From NCBI RefSeq assembly GCF_003113895.1, contig NZ_BDUD01000001.1:2944712-3008711 (forward strand): a stretch of DNA of 64,000 nt. Reading direction: 5' to 3'. The position numbers were made by a program, and so were the translations under genes. Numbering within the stretch: the first letter of the stretch is position 1; each line of letters opens with the position of its first letter. Positions 42,192 through 52,000 of this stretch are shown here, in pieces. The stretch is from Nostoc commune NIES-4072 (GTDB lineage: Bacteria > Cyanobacteriota > Cyanobacteriia > Cyanobacteriales > Nostocaceae). The notes below the pieces were generated by a model. It worked only from the letters and a program-made list of their open reading frames with translations, had not been told where the DNA came from and did not search any database.

Positions 42192-43623
42192 TGACAGACC
42201 TCAGAATAGGTAAAACGAATGTGATTGGCGCTCGCTCTTCTACCTTGACTCGCACAGATGTAGTCGTTCCAGAAGAGATTTTTAGCTGCGGCCCATTGGA
42301 TGAAGACCATTTGTAACCGCTAAAAGTGGTAGAATCTGGCTGCAAGTCAGCAAAGACTTGAATAAGTGCCTCTTGCTTCTCACCCACTAGACCTGTCACT
42401 ACTTCGGGATTACCCACTACACTAGCGGCTGCTTCTCTGGTAATGGGAAATGGTGAGACAGTGGTAATCTTACCGACAATACCGCCAAAGCGTTCCCGCT
42501 TCACGGTTTGGGGTGTAATTTGCAGCGTCATACCTGGTTGAATTTTCTTGCCTTCTCCAACCGGGAAATAGGTGATACCAACCATTTTGCTAGATGGATT
42601 TTCTGCATCTATACTGCCTAAACGGGTTCCGGCATCAATCACTTGCCCTGTTGTCACAGTGATTTCGAGAATACGTCCTGAGTGTTGAGAGATAATCTGG
42701 CTGTTATTGCCTAATTGTTGTTCTAGTCTGGCAATCTCTCGCTTGACTTCTTGAATCTCATTTTTGCGGGTAGTTGCAGTTTGTAGGTCTTCTTGAGCCA
42801 GAGTTGCTACTTTACTGTTTTGTTCTTGCAATTGGGCTTGAATGTTTTTGATTTCGTTCAGATTTGAAAGATATTGCTGTTGTGCGTCTGCTTCCTTAAG
42901 GTCTAATTGTTTCAACTGAGATTGTGCTTCATCAATACTTGCACGCGCATCGTCGTATTGTTGCCGTGCTTCTAAGACCACATCATCAGGAATCGCCCCT
43001 TCTTTTAAAAGCTTCTGGCGGTTTTCTAATCTCTTTTTGTGAGTAGGAAGTAGCCCTTGGAGTGTTTGTAAACGTCGTTGTAAGTTGAGGCGATCGCGCC
43101 CAATAGACACTAGCCCTTTCTCCCTCAACACGGGTGTCAAATCCTGCACAATCTTGAGTCTTTGCTCAAGAGTTGAGCGTTGCTCTTGGATTGCTTTTGT
43201 ATCAAGCTGCTGACGCTGCCCTTGTAACAAACTAGCGTTGCGATCCTGATCCTCTAGTTGGACTAGTTTAGCTCGCGCTAGTTGTAATTGCTTACGCAGA
43301 TCAACTTGGTCAACTGTTGCTAGTACATCTCCCTTTTTGACCACATCTCCAACATTGACATTTAGAGCAAGTAACTGCCCTGCACCTTTCGATTGCAACG
43401 GCAAAACGTTGCGTGGATAAATTAGTACCCCTTGACCTTCTACAGTGATGGGAATCCGTCCATAGATACTCCAGACCACGGCAACTGCTACCAAGGAACC
43501 CAAAGCTGTTAAAGGCAGCCAGCTTTTAGGACTGACTACTTGCATTAGTTGGTCTAGCCTTTCAGGTGAAGATAAACGCTCTAATGACTCTTTTCGGAAT
43601 AAATTTTGATTTTGTTCGACCAT
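42178..43623 (-). CDS. NHLM-system HlyD-family secretion protein
   Basis: A protein of 481 residues. One membrane anchor (about 36-55), a lipoyl half (VNVGDVVKKGDVLATVD), a long coiled coil (about 110-310), a second lipoyl half (SGRILEITVTTGQVIDAGTRLG) and a beta-barrel. It is a membrane-fusion partner for the two ABC subunits downstream; the TIGR03794-type family is tied to NHLM bacteriocin clusters. It would bridge the ABC exporter to a TolC-like outer-membrane pore. ATG at 43623 with 158 bp to the upstream cNMP-domain gene. Confidence 0.9.
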   Translation of the reverse strand: MVEQNQNLFRKESLERLSSPERLDQLMQVVSPKSWLPLTALGSLVAVAVVWSIYGRIPITVEGQGVLIYPRNVLPLQSKGAGQLLALNVNVGDVVKKGDVLATVDQVDLRKQLQLARAKLVQLEDQDRNASLLQGQRQQLDTKAIQEQRSTLEQRLKIVQDLTPVLREKGLVSIGRDRLNLQRRLQTLQGLLPTHKKRLENRQKLLKEGAIPDDVVLEARQQYDDARASIDEAQSQLKQLDLKEADAQQQYLSNLNEIKNIQAQLQEQNSKVATLAQEDLQTATTRKNEIQEVKREIARLEQQLGNNSQIISQHSGRILEITVTTGQVIDAGTRLGSIDAENPSSKMVGITYFPVGEGKKIQPGMTLQITPQTVKRERFGGIVGKITTVSPFPITREAAASVVGNPEVVTGLVGEKQEALIQVFADLQPDSTTFSGYKWSSSNGPQLKISSGTTTSVRVKVEERAPITFVLPILRSVSGIY

Positions 43624-43781
43624 TTAAAATGCCTCGACAATCACTTCTGCTTGAACTGAAGACTGAAAAAATTACCTGTTCTATTTAAAAGTTGAAAAAG
43701 TAAAATCTCCGAAAACAATACACTTTTTTCTTTAGATGTTAAAGTCAAAACCTAAAAGCTTAAACTTTCTTGGCAATAAAG

Positions 43782-44864
43782 TTAATTTTTTCTCAAACGA
43801 CTCAACATCCAATCAAATCTGGTTCCAGCCAATGCCATGTTATCTAAAATATTGGCATCCAGTTCATCTTCATATTCAACATTTTCATCCAGTGATTGAC
43901 CTTTGCTATAAATGCGCCTACCATAACCAAGCCGACTAAACATTTCCTGTAATCGATTTGCAAGCAGGGTAGCAATCACCCGATAAAATCGAGAAGCAAA
44001 ACCTATATCTTGTTGTAATTTTGCTGCTAATTGTTGTCGAGGAATTGACAATACAAGCGAGTCTCCAGTAGCCCTAACAGTTGCTCCCGGCAAACGGGTA
44101 TCAATGAAAGCTGTTTCTCCGACGATTTCGCCCTTGGATAATCTTGCTATCTCTCTGCTTGTGGTTTCTTCACCCTCTAAAGCTGCAAAGGCGCGAGTTA
44201 AAGGATTGCGTTCATCCTCAGAAATAGAAAGTGTCATTGTTCCATCTAGCAGGATATACAACGCATCTACAGCCCCTCCCTCACGGATAACTACTGTGTT
44301 AGCAGCAATTTTTTGGCTAGTACCTGTAGCAATCAGCCAATCGATGTCACTATCATGCAATTCTTCCAAAACAAACAGCATATCTCTGAGTGTCTTGTTC
44401 TTAACAAGTTTGCTATGACCAAGTTGAGTAATTCTGTTTGCAAGTAGAATAGCGATCGCTCGATAAAACCGGCAAGCAAAACCAACATCCTGCTGCAATT
44501 TTGCCCTCAATTGCTGCTGGGAAATAGATATTACCACTGACTTTTGGGCAGCTTCAACAGTAGTAACGGCTGGGCGAACATTAAGAAATGGGATTTCTCC
44601 TACTATCTCACCGCTTGATAACCTACCAATCTCTCGTCCTAATGTTTCGCTATCCTCCATCGCTGCAAAAGCTTGATCTAGAGGATTGTTTGTAGCTTGT
44701 GACACAGAGATTGTGAATGTTCCATCTAGTATGATATGTAGGGTATCGAGGGCTTTTCCTTGCTGTACAAGGATAGTGCCAGCAGGGATCTCCTTTTTCC
44801 GACCCGTAGCGATCATCCAATTGATGTCGCTATTACTTAACTCTTTAAGTAGAACTTCTGTCAT
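43782..44864 (-). CDS. Protein with two cyclic-nucleotide-binding-like domains
   Basis: A protein of 360 residues made of two similar halves (about 1-155 and 165-315). Each half begins LxELxxSDIxWxIATG, continues with a cNMP-fold core (GTILVQQGKALDTLHIILDGT; NTVVIREGGAVDALYILLDGT) and closes with FACRFYRAIAILLANR / FASRFYRVIATLLANR helices. The segment GEIVGETAF resembles the phosphate-binding cassette, but the canonical Arg-Ala/Ser pair is replaced (RLPGATV), so nucleotide binding is uncertain. There is no DNA-binding domain. Its position in the operon between the HExxH protein and HlyD suggests a regulatory or assembly role; the NHLM ATPase also carries a cNMP-like N-terminus. Confidence 0.8.
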   Translation of the reverse strand: MTEVLLKELSNSDINWMIATGRKKEIPAGTILVQQGKALDTLHIILDGTFTISVSQATNNPLDQAFAAMEDSETLGREIGRLSSGEIVGEIPFLNVRPAVTTVEAAQKSVVISISQQQLRAKLQQDVGFACRFYRAIAILLANRITQLGHSKLVKNKTLRDMLFVLEELHDSDIDWLIATGTSQKIAANTVVIREGGAVDALYILLDGTMTLSISEDERNPLTRAFAALEGEETTSREIARLSKGEIVGETAFIDTRLPGATVRATGDSLVLSIPRQQLAAKLQQDIGFASRFYRVIATLLANRLQEMFSRLGYGRRIYSKGQSLDENVEYEDELDANILDNMALAGTRFDWMLSRLRKN

Positions 44865-44867
44865 AAC

Positions 44868-46073
44868 TCATATAAATTTAAGTTTAGTTTCTGGATACTC
44901 GACTTGCCCCTCTGTGAGAGTTGTCGGCAATTGGTCTAGAATTTTTTGGATATACGAATGCGCCTTAGAGTCAGCTAATTCTTCTAATGTCAAGTAAGTC
45001 AAAGCTATTAACATAATCGGTTGACTATTGAGAGTTCTTAACTCGCCTCCATGTTCAGCATCAAAGCGTTCCAAATTCTCAGCAGCAGACTTCACCAATG
45101 CTTGCAGAATCTTAAATGCGCCCTCTGAAAGCGGCGGTTGACCCCGGTAATTTTGCAATCTACCTCCTTCTCGGTAATCTGGAAATGACTCCAGCCCCAG
45201 AAAACGCAAAAACCAATCAGCCCGATAATGTCCTATAGCTGCCACAATACCTCTGTAGTCGGCAATCAGTTCGTCGAGTAGATTATTCCGCATGGAGCCA
45301 AATAAGCGGTGTGTGAAATAGTGCGTACATTCATGTTCCAGCCGAATGGTCATGGAAATACACCACCATTCTGGTTCTAAAAGTCCGATGTCGCTGGCTG
45401 AAACATTGCTATAAAAACCGTCACTCAAAATAATCAACCGATCTTGATAAAGCTGCTTTTGCGGGATTAGTCGCCCAAATTCTTCTAACCAACTACTTTC
45501 GGAGCAGTTACCAAAATTTTTAGCTGACCATTGTTGACGATACTGGCGAACCCGATCCCAGTTGTTTAAACCAGTAACCATACAAGCTCCCATAGAAGCA
45601 GGGACTGGTTTGGGTTCATTCCGCATTGTTAACGCCTGTACCAAAGAAACAAAATCTTCTCGGTTTCTGGTGAGCAAAACCGGGATAACTCCAGCCAAGC
45701 TTTGATGTAGTATCAACTGGAGTTGTTCGGGTTGCTGCAAAATCAAACCAGTTGCCTCAATCATGCCATCCACTGTCATACCCTTACGAGTAGCAAAGCG
45801 GTATACTTGGGTTTGGCTGATGCCTTGGAGTATGGGGAACTTTAACTGTACCAACTTGCTTGATAAAGCTTGAAAGACTCCTATCTCTTGAGCAATAACA
45901 GCGTACTCTTCCCAGGCGGCTACATGGGGTTCGGGTGGAAGCGGAAACTTGGCTCTTAGTGTTGAAAAGCTGTGATCAAAGGTGTTTTGATTGTAGGCAA
46001 GCAATTCTTGTGTCTGTTGGGCAGTAGCACCATAGTCGGCAAGTACATTAGCACGAAGTTGGTGTTGGTTCAA
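44868..46073 (-). CDS. Putative HExxH metalloprotein of the RiPP operon
   Basis: A protein of 401 residues. It contains an HExxH zinc-site motif in RLEHECTHYFTH (His near residue 246) and, about 20 residues on, a conserved-looking NLLDELIADYRG whose Glu could be the third ligand as in gluzincins. No signal peptide, so it is cytoplasmic. The rest is helical. I think it belongs to a family annotated only as a DUF (possibly DUF7005), but I am not sure. The start is a TTG that overlaps the ParA-like gene stop as TTGA. Within this operon it could be a peptidase or a structural zincin acting on the precursor peptides; this is inference. Confidence 0.72.
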   Translation of the reverse strand: MNQHQLRANVLADYGATAQQTQELLAYNQNTFDHSFSTLRAKFPLPPEPHVAAWEEYAVIAQEIGVFQALSSKLVQLKFPILQGISQTQVYRFATRKGMTVDGMIEATGLILQQPEQLQLILHQSLAGVIPVLLTRNREDFVSLVQALTMRNEPKPVPASMGACMVTGLNNWDRVRQYRQQWSAKNFGNCSESSWLEEFGRLIPQKQLYQDRLIILSDGFYSNVSASDIGLLEPEWWCISMTIRLEHECTHYFTHRLFGSMRNNLLDELIADYRGIVAAIGHYRADWFLRFLGLESFPDYREGGRLQNYRGQPPLSEGAFKILQALVKSAAENLERFDAEHGGELRTLNSQPIMLIALTYLTLEELADSKAHSYIQKILDQLPTTLTEGQVEYPETKLKFI

Positions 46074-46882
46074 GTGCGATCGCCTCCCACCAATACTTTA
46101 TTTAACTCAACTTTATCCACAATCTGCCGAGCAATTTCTTGCACCGTCTGGCTAAACGGATGGTCAGCGTAACGCAGGCAAAATAAATCACTACTGGCTA
46201 GCTGAATTATCTCTTCAGAAAGAGGCACAATACCAGCCACTGGGGTGTCATAGGTCGTCTCCATCTGTTCTTGTAAAGTTTTGAAATCCATTGCGGGTAG
46301 CACCTTATTAACTACTAGCAGCATTTTATCCACGTTTAATTTTTTCGCCACCTCCACTGTTACCGCAGTACCTTGGAAGTCTTGACGGTCTGGACGCAGG
46401 ATGACGACTAAGATATCAGAGATAGCGATCGCTAGTAAGGTTTCTTCATTCAAACCAGGGTGAGTATCAATCAACAAATAGTCGAGGTTGAGATGGCGGA
46501 TTAAATCCTCAAAGCCATCGTTGAGTTTGCCTACGTCATAACCCTCGCGCAAGATACGGGAAATTTCACCTGCTTTGATACTGGAAGGAATCAGGTAGAG
46601 GCTGCCATTTGCTCTAGATGTCTCCCCTTCCACGTTTAAAGTATGACTGACATCGTAGGCAGCATCTTTAATTACACAGCGTCCCCATAAGTAATCATTA
46701 AGGGAGCGGTTCATCTTTTCTTCGTCTAGACCGAAAATAATATGAATCCCTGGTGATTGAATATCGGTGTCAATAATACCTACACGTTTTCCAAGACGCG
46801 CAATAGTAGCGGCTAAGTTTGCAGTTAAATTTGATTTGCCCGTACCACCACGAAACGAGTGAATAGATACAATTTTGGACAT
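46070..46882 (-). CDS. ParA/MinD-like ATPase
   Basis: A protein of 270 residues with a deviant Walker A, RGGTGKSN (residues about 11-18). The usual first signature Lys is Arg here and the Ser/Thr after GKS is Asn. Switch I (DTDIQSPG), Walker B-like YLLIDTHPGL and NKVLPAMD nucleotide-base motif are intact. It is not next to a ParB gene, so it is more likely a positioning or assembly ATPase than a plasmid partition protein. It is embedded in the RiPP operon between the Nif11-Cache protein and the HExxH protein, with a 4-bp overlap to the latter. It could organise an export or modification complex at the membrane. Confidence 0.85.
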   Translation of the reverse strand: MSKIVSIHSFRGGTGKSNLTANLAATIARLGKRVGIIDTDIQSPGIHIIFGLDEEKMNRSLNDYLWGRCVIKDAAYDVSHTLNVEGETSRANGSLYLIPSSIKAGEISRILREGYDVGKLNDGFEDLIRHLNLDYLLIDTHPGLNEETLLAIAISDILVVILRPDRQDFQGTAVTVEVAKKLNVDKMLLVVNKVLPAMDFKTLQEQMETTYDTPVAGIVPLSEEIIQLASSDLFCLRYADHPFSQTVQEIARQIVDKVELNKVLVGGDRT

Positions 46883-47012
46883 AATGTCATACCCCAGTTA
46901 TGTGAATTTGATATAGTTGCTATCTGCGGATTTCTTCAACCCTCTTACCTTCTGCCTTCTGCCTTTCTTCAATCAGCTACTTTTATAGATAGAACTTACA
47001 AAAAATACCTCT

Positions 47013-48869
47013 CTAACTTTCATTTTTCCCGTTTGCCTTTGGCGTTTCCCCTTCTCCCAAAGGGAGAGGTTCTGATTGCTGGCTTTTGCCGCTCAGACTT
47101 CTCTGTGTGTCCTCTGTGCCTTTGTGGTTTGATTCTTCCGTAACTTGTGCATAAGTCCTAATAGATTTACCCTTAAGATTTTGCACTTTTTGCTGTAGCT
47201 GCTGGAAGTAATCTGTCTCTGGCGCATCATTTTTGGACAATCGCCCCTTGATTGTTTGCGCTTTTTGTTGCAGTTGCTGGAAATAATCTGTTTGTGTGAT
47301 ATCAGCTACCTGACGTGCCTTTTTCGCTTCGTCAATTTCAACGTTTAATTCCAGTACTTGCTGTTTGAGCTTTTGTTCTCGTGCTTTCACCTCTTGAGCC
47401 ATTTGCAGGAAAACGTGTACCAGTTGACCAATATCATCATTTGCGTAAGATGCCTTAGCTAACTGATGGTCATCAAAATCATCCTGCTCTACCAAGGATT
47501 GGGCTGCTTTTGTCAGGGTACGAATCGGTTGGGCAATACTTCGCGCTAAAATCAAGGCGATGATTGTTGCGATCGCTCCTACTGCTAGTAAGCTGCGACT
47601 GTTCTGCCAAATGAGTTGATTTAAAGGAGCATCAAACTGTGCGTGGGCTTTGTTCACGCCCAACACCCAAGGTTGCTCTTGTAAAGGAGCAAAGCCGATC
47701 ATTTGGCGTGTCCGCTCAACAGAGGAATAGTAGCTAGTGTGAGCCGTTTGTTTGGCTCCTACCATCGCTGCTAACTCTGGAATGTTCAAGCTTTTGATCT
47801 GATCAATGCCATAGAGCGTCCCACTCTGCTTTTGTTTTTCTGGCGGCAAGGGGGCTAGGCTATGATAAAGCAGTGATTTATCAGGGTGGCTGATGATCAC
47901 CCCACGCTCGTCAATCAAGAAGGCATAGCTTTTAGAGCCAGCCTGCAACGCATTCACGATCGCCCAGATGTCTTCTCCCTTGATTTTTAAGACCGCTACA
48001 CCAACAATTTTGCCGCCTTCAGACCGCACAGGGTTGGAGAAGTAGATGCCTGGTCGTCCACTCGTTGTACCGACAAGAACGCTAGAGACGTAAGGGCGTC
48101 CCTGGATGCTAAAGCGGAAGTATTCGCGGAAAGCGTAGTTTTGAGCAATGAATGTAGGATTGGTGGCAGCGACGCAGCGTCCCTTTGTGTCTATGATGTA
48201 AACAACATCATAGTCGGGATTAGAGCGAAAGACGTTATCAAGCGTTCGTTGCATCGAGGTGCGGAAAGCTATTTGCTTCTGAGGGATGGTAGCAGCGAGA
48301 AAACCCACCACATCCTTATCAGTACTGACTTGAACAGCAACACGCTGGATGTCAATAATTAGCTGGTCAAGGCGACTAGCATTACTGGTGGCTAAGAGTT
48401 CCAGTTTGCGGTATTCGCTGTCTTCTGCACTCTTGAGACTTTCTTGGAGGTTGTGATAGGTGGTGAAGCTCATCGGTATAAGGGCAACTGAGAGTAGTGC
48501 TACCGAGAGTTTCGTCCTAATAGACCAGGCAGAGGGGTTAAACAACCGACGCAAGAGTTTAATTGAGCCGATTTGCTCTAAACCCGACCATACACTGCTG
48601 GGTGGCTGGTAAGGGACAGCACTTACTCCGCCTGCGTTCACGAAGTGTCTCCTTTGGAGAATCGCATCTAGAGAAGCATCACTGATACTATCACCTGACT
48701 TTGAGATTTTAGCTAAAGCAACTTCCCATTCTGGCAGTGTAAAACTATAGCCAGCAGCTAGTGTAATCTCTAAGCGTTGCTCATCACTGGCAGCGTTTTG
48801 CAGTTGCTTTTGCAACAGTTCATCCGTGGCTATCCGCTCGTAAAAGGCTTGTGCGCTTTCAACAGACAT
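47013..48869 (-). CDS. Nif11 leader-like domain fused to a Cache-HAMP membrane sensor
   Basis: A protein of 618 residues. Residues 1-60 (SVESAQAFYERIATDELLQKQL, ITLAAGYSFTLPEWEVAL) are a Nif11-type domain like those used as RiPP leaders. A linker partly encoded by a palindromic repeat (48633-48665) follows. A membrane helix (about 120-140), a periplasmic dCache-like region (about 145-415; VVYIIDTKGRCVAATNP, GVAVLKIKGEDIW) and a second helix (about 425-445) lead to HAMP (about 446-500) and coiled coils with a repeated TDYFQQLQQKxQ(T/N)(I/L)KG. There is no kinase, cyclase or chemotaxis output domain. The last 45 codons derive from a dispersed repeat that begins at TAGGACTTATGCACAA. A Nif11 leader on a sensor is unusual. 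Confidence 0.85.
   Translation of the reverse strand: MSVESAQAFYERIATDELLQKQLQNAASDEQRLEITLAAGYSFTLPEWEVALAKISKSGDSISDASLDAILQRRHFVNAGGVSAVPYQPPSSVWSGLEQIGSIKLLRRLFNPSAWSIRTKLSVALLSVALIPMSFTTYHNLQESLKSAEDSEYRKLELLATSNASRLDQLIIDIQRVAVQVSTDKDVVGFLAATIPQKQIAFRTSMQRTLDNVFRSNPDYDVVYIIDTKGRCVAATNPTFIAQNYAFREYFRFSIQGRPYVSSVLVGTTSGRPGIYFSNPVRSEGGKIVGVAVLKIKGEDIWAIVNALQAGSKSYAFLIDERGVIISHPDKSLLYHSLAPLPPEKQKQSGTLYGIDQIKSLNIPELAAMVGAKQTAHTSYYSSVERTRQMIGFAPLQEQPWVLGVNKAHAQFDAPLNQLIWQNSRSLLAVGAIATIIALILARSIAQPIRTLTKAAQSLVEQDDFDDHQLAKASYANDDIGQLVHVFLQMAQEVKAREQKLKQQVLELNVEIDEAKKARQVADITQTDYFQQLQQKAQTIKGRLSKNDAPETDYFQQLQQKVQNLKGKSIRTYAQVTEESNHKGTEDTQRSLSGKSQQSEPLPLGEGETPKANGKNES
48633..48665. repeat. In-frame palindromic repeat between Nif11 and Cache parts
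   Basis: The sequence GCGTTCACGAAGTGTCTCCTTTGGAGAATCGC matches the type of dispersed repeat common in Nostoc intergenic DNA. Here it is translated as part of the linker (QRRHFVNA). Confidence 0.6.
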
Positions 48870-48900
48870 AATATTTTAAGAGGCTATTAAATAAGTTGCC

Positions 48901-49038
48901 TCAATCCCAAAGAGTTGCAGTAATCTCTGCCATATCCAAGGACTGCTTTGCTTTAACAAGAACTTTTAAAAAGGCTCGTCGGTTTTGCCAACCAGAACGC
49001 GGTAGGATCGGAGACTGAGCATCCGAAACACTATTCAA
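48901..49038 (-). CDS. Candidate small protein, 45 aa, translationally coupled to LanM1
   Basis: This ORF fills the gap between LanM1 and the Nif11-Cache gene. It starts at a TTG that overlaps the LanM1 stop as TTGA, the same arrangement as the ParA/HExxH and YcaO/SagB junctions in this locus. The peptide (MNSVSDAQSPILPRSGWQNR, then a basic helix and MAEITATLWD) has no match that I recognise. Support is positional only: operon, coupling, and fit to the gap. It could equally be chance. Confidence 0.35.
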   Translation of the reverse strand: MNSVSDAQSPILPRSGWQNRRAFLKVLVKAKQSLDMAEITATLWD

Positions 49039-52000
49039 AGTGCCAACAGTAGTACTGAAGGTAAAATCTCTGGGTATGCTAACCGTAACAGTCCGTAGCC
49101 AATCCCAGCAGTTCCTTGGAAAAAACTGGGGCTAAACACAGAAGCAGGTAAGTTGGCAAACAGTTGATATCCCCCTATTTGTTCTGCTCGTGCTACCGCC
49201 AGAGAAGCTTGGAGGTGTGCAGTTTTGAACAATTCTTCTCGTCGCAAAGTTTTCGCAGCTACTAACAGCACGTCAATCCGACCAAAGTTACCGCAGCATA
49301 GATGGTCTATCCCCTGCAAGCCATACTTGTGAGTAGTCTGCAATGCCGCTTCGATATCTTGACGAATTTCCTCAGTGTCTAAAAACTCCAGACTGCCTAA
49401 GCGGGCCAAGCCAATCCCAGGAGCGCCATGACACCAGCTGACCATAAACCCAGGTTGACCGTTTTGTTGAGTAAAAGAACGAAAGTCGGGCCAGTTGGCA
49501 GCAGAGGTCTTAAAGACGCTACGTTCATAGGTAATTCCCTCAACAGATGCTTCTTTGTAAGCGCATAAGTGCGTCGCCCAATAAAGTCGCAGCAGGGCAT
49601 AGGCAATGCCAGCTGCCCCGTGAGAAAAACCTGTTAACGGTTTCTCCTTAAAATTTTTCCAAGCTCTTGGGGAACCATCAACACTAATTTGATGCGCTAG
49701 CAAATGCTGGCCGCAGGCGATCGCTTTTTCTAAAACTGCTGGCTCTCCTGTCTCGTCATAAAGTGCCAATAACCCTAAAATAGCTCCCCCTGCCCCCGCC
49801 ATCACGTCAAATTGTCGATCCGCAGCAATGACTTCCGGAGCAATCAGGTTCGCGGCACGCCGAGCATCTTCTAGGAGCGCCGATTCCTTAAGGAATTGGC
49901 TCATTTTGACCAGGCAATAGATGATAGAACCAAGTCCTGAAGCGCCCCCAATCCCGATTGCCCTTACAAATTTTTGGGCAGAATCCGCATCGGCTGTTTG
50001 GATAAATTTCCGTAAAGACTGTATTGCCCCCAAAGCTAAATCACGGAACTGGCGATCGCCCTTAATACGTTCTAAAGCTGCTAGAAACAAAGCGATGCCG
50101 CAATTACCATCATAGAGACTATGACCCAATATCTGGAGTTGAAACCGTTCAGCGTTGGGAACAAAGCCAAAGCCTATCCAACTGACGCTGCCATCGGCTT
50201 CCCTAATGGCTCGTTCCTGGATTGACTGAGCAATTGCTTGCGCTGAGTAGAGCAACTGTTCGGCACTCAAAAGTCTAATGTCTGAGAAATCAACACTAGT
50301 AGCAGAGGATGTGTTGGCTGCTTTAGCCTGCTTAGTTGATCTATTGTGCGCCATCTTAGCATAAAAAGCGCCCTGAATAATCCCCACTTGCTGCACTAAA
50401 TCTGTCTCATTAAGCACTCGCAGCCGCTTCAGGACCTGGCTGTGACTTGATTCTTTAAAATACCGTTCAATCGGTTGTTCTAGCCCAACGGTCAAGTCAT
50501 CACTGTTGGATTTGGCTCCAAAGTAGGGAATATCTAGCTGCTCCATTGCCCTCAGTTCTGATCGCAAAATCGGCCAAGCTTTGGGCTTATCCTCACCTGT
50601 GAGAAAAGCTCGACTGAGGATATCTAGTTCAATGCTGCGGTCTACCCCATTTTGCAGGAATTCGGGGGCAAGACTGTTTTCTAAAACTACGCTATAAACC
50701 CGAGTGGCGCGGAAAACAAACCGCACTTGCTGTGCTTGCAGCTTTGCCAAAGGGCCATTAGCCAAAAGTAGTGTTGAGCGCTGCGCTATTAGGAAGTGAT
50801 ACATCTGCTCAAACCCTTCGACTAACTCATTGATGTAGTTGTTAGGTGATAGGGCAACTCCATTTAAAATGGCTTCATTTGCCTTGCTTGGGAATGTAGT
50901 CTTCTCAAACCTCTTGTGCATATCATCCGTATTGACAGACTTCCATCGCTCCATCAAAGCGGTGGCTTGTGGGCTAACACTGCCCAAGCCGCTGCCATCA
51001 TAGACCATGAGGTTATCTTTGATAAATTTCCAGCGCGGCAGTAGCCCACTGCGGAGGACCGAGTCAAACAGCTGTTGAGCAGCAGTAATAGCCCCTGTCG
51101 CTTCGAGTGAGTCGGCGAACTCACTCGCCTCATGGTGCATTAGGGTTTCCATGTCAACCAGCACTAGATGTTCACCGCAGGCAATTAAATTCTCGTGGTG
51201 GCAGTCAGTCCCTTGCAGGAGATACAGAACGTACAGCAGCATTCCTGCCCGTTGATAGAAGCGCTGCGCTGCAAGTGCATCCTCAATCGGCAGTTGCTCG
51301 ACATATTCCACCCAGCCATAAGTTTGGCGATCGCTCACTTTAAGCACTTTAAAAGGTAAAGGCACGCCATGCTGATTGCACCAGTCTAGAAACTGGTTAT
51401 GGGCCACTTCTAAGCCTAAGTTTTTGGGTTTGTAGACTAGCTTTAGCCCAGACTCAAACTCGATCACAATCACAGAGCGTCCCCGATTGTGAGGGTCAGA
51501 TAGATTTGGGCGGATTTCAATAACTTTTCCTAACTGGGAATCAGGGTATGGAGAAGACAAGGAAGAGCGAAATTCCTCCCGATCAGCCTCTGCCCCTTTA
51601 CTCCCTTGCTTTGGTAGGAACAGTTGCTGAATTTCAGCTTTATCAGTTTTGAGGCGTTGCACAAACTCTACCATCGCTTCCACCCACAAATCAATTGCAG
51701 TTGCAACTAACCTGCCAAGCACTGGATATTTCTGGAAAAAAGCCAGCAGCCCATCTTGCAGGAGTTTCTGCACGAAGGCGTTGTAATGAGCCTTGCTCTG
51801 GCTGCCTGTTGGCTCTTTTACCAGCAAGTTAAACAAGTTGTGTCCTAGAGGACGAAAACAGGAAAATTCCAATTCCAAGGTTTTCGTACACAGATTCACC
51901 AATTGTTGGAGCAAGCTGCGTTCTAAACTCAGGTAAGCTGCAAAAGAGAGCAGTTCCAGGAGAAGATGGTTTGAGTATAATGAAGCACAACCAAGACTTG

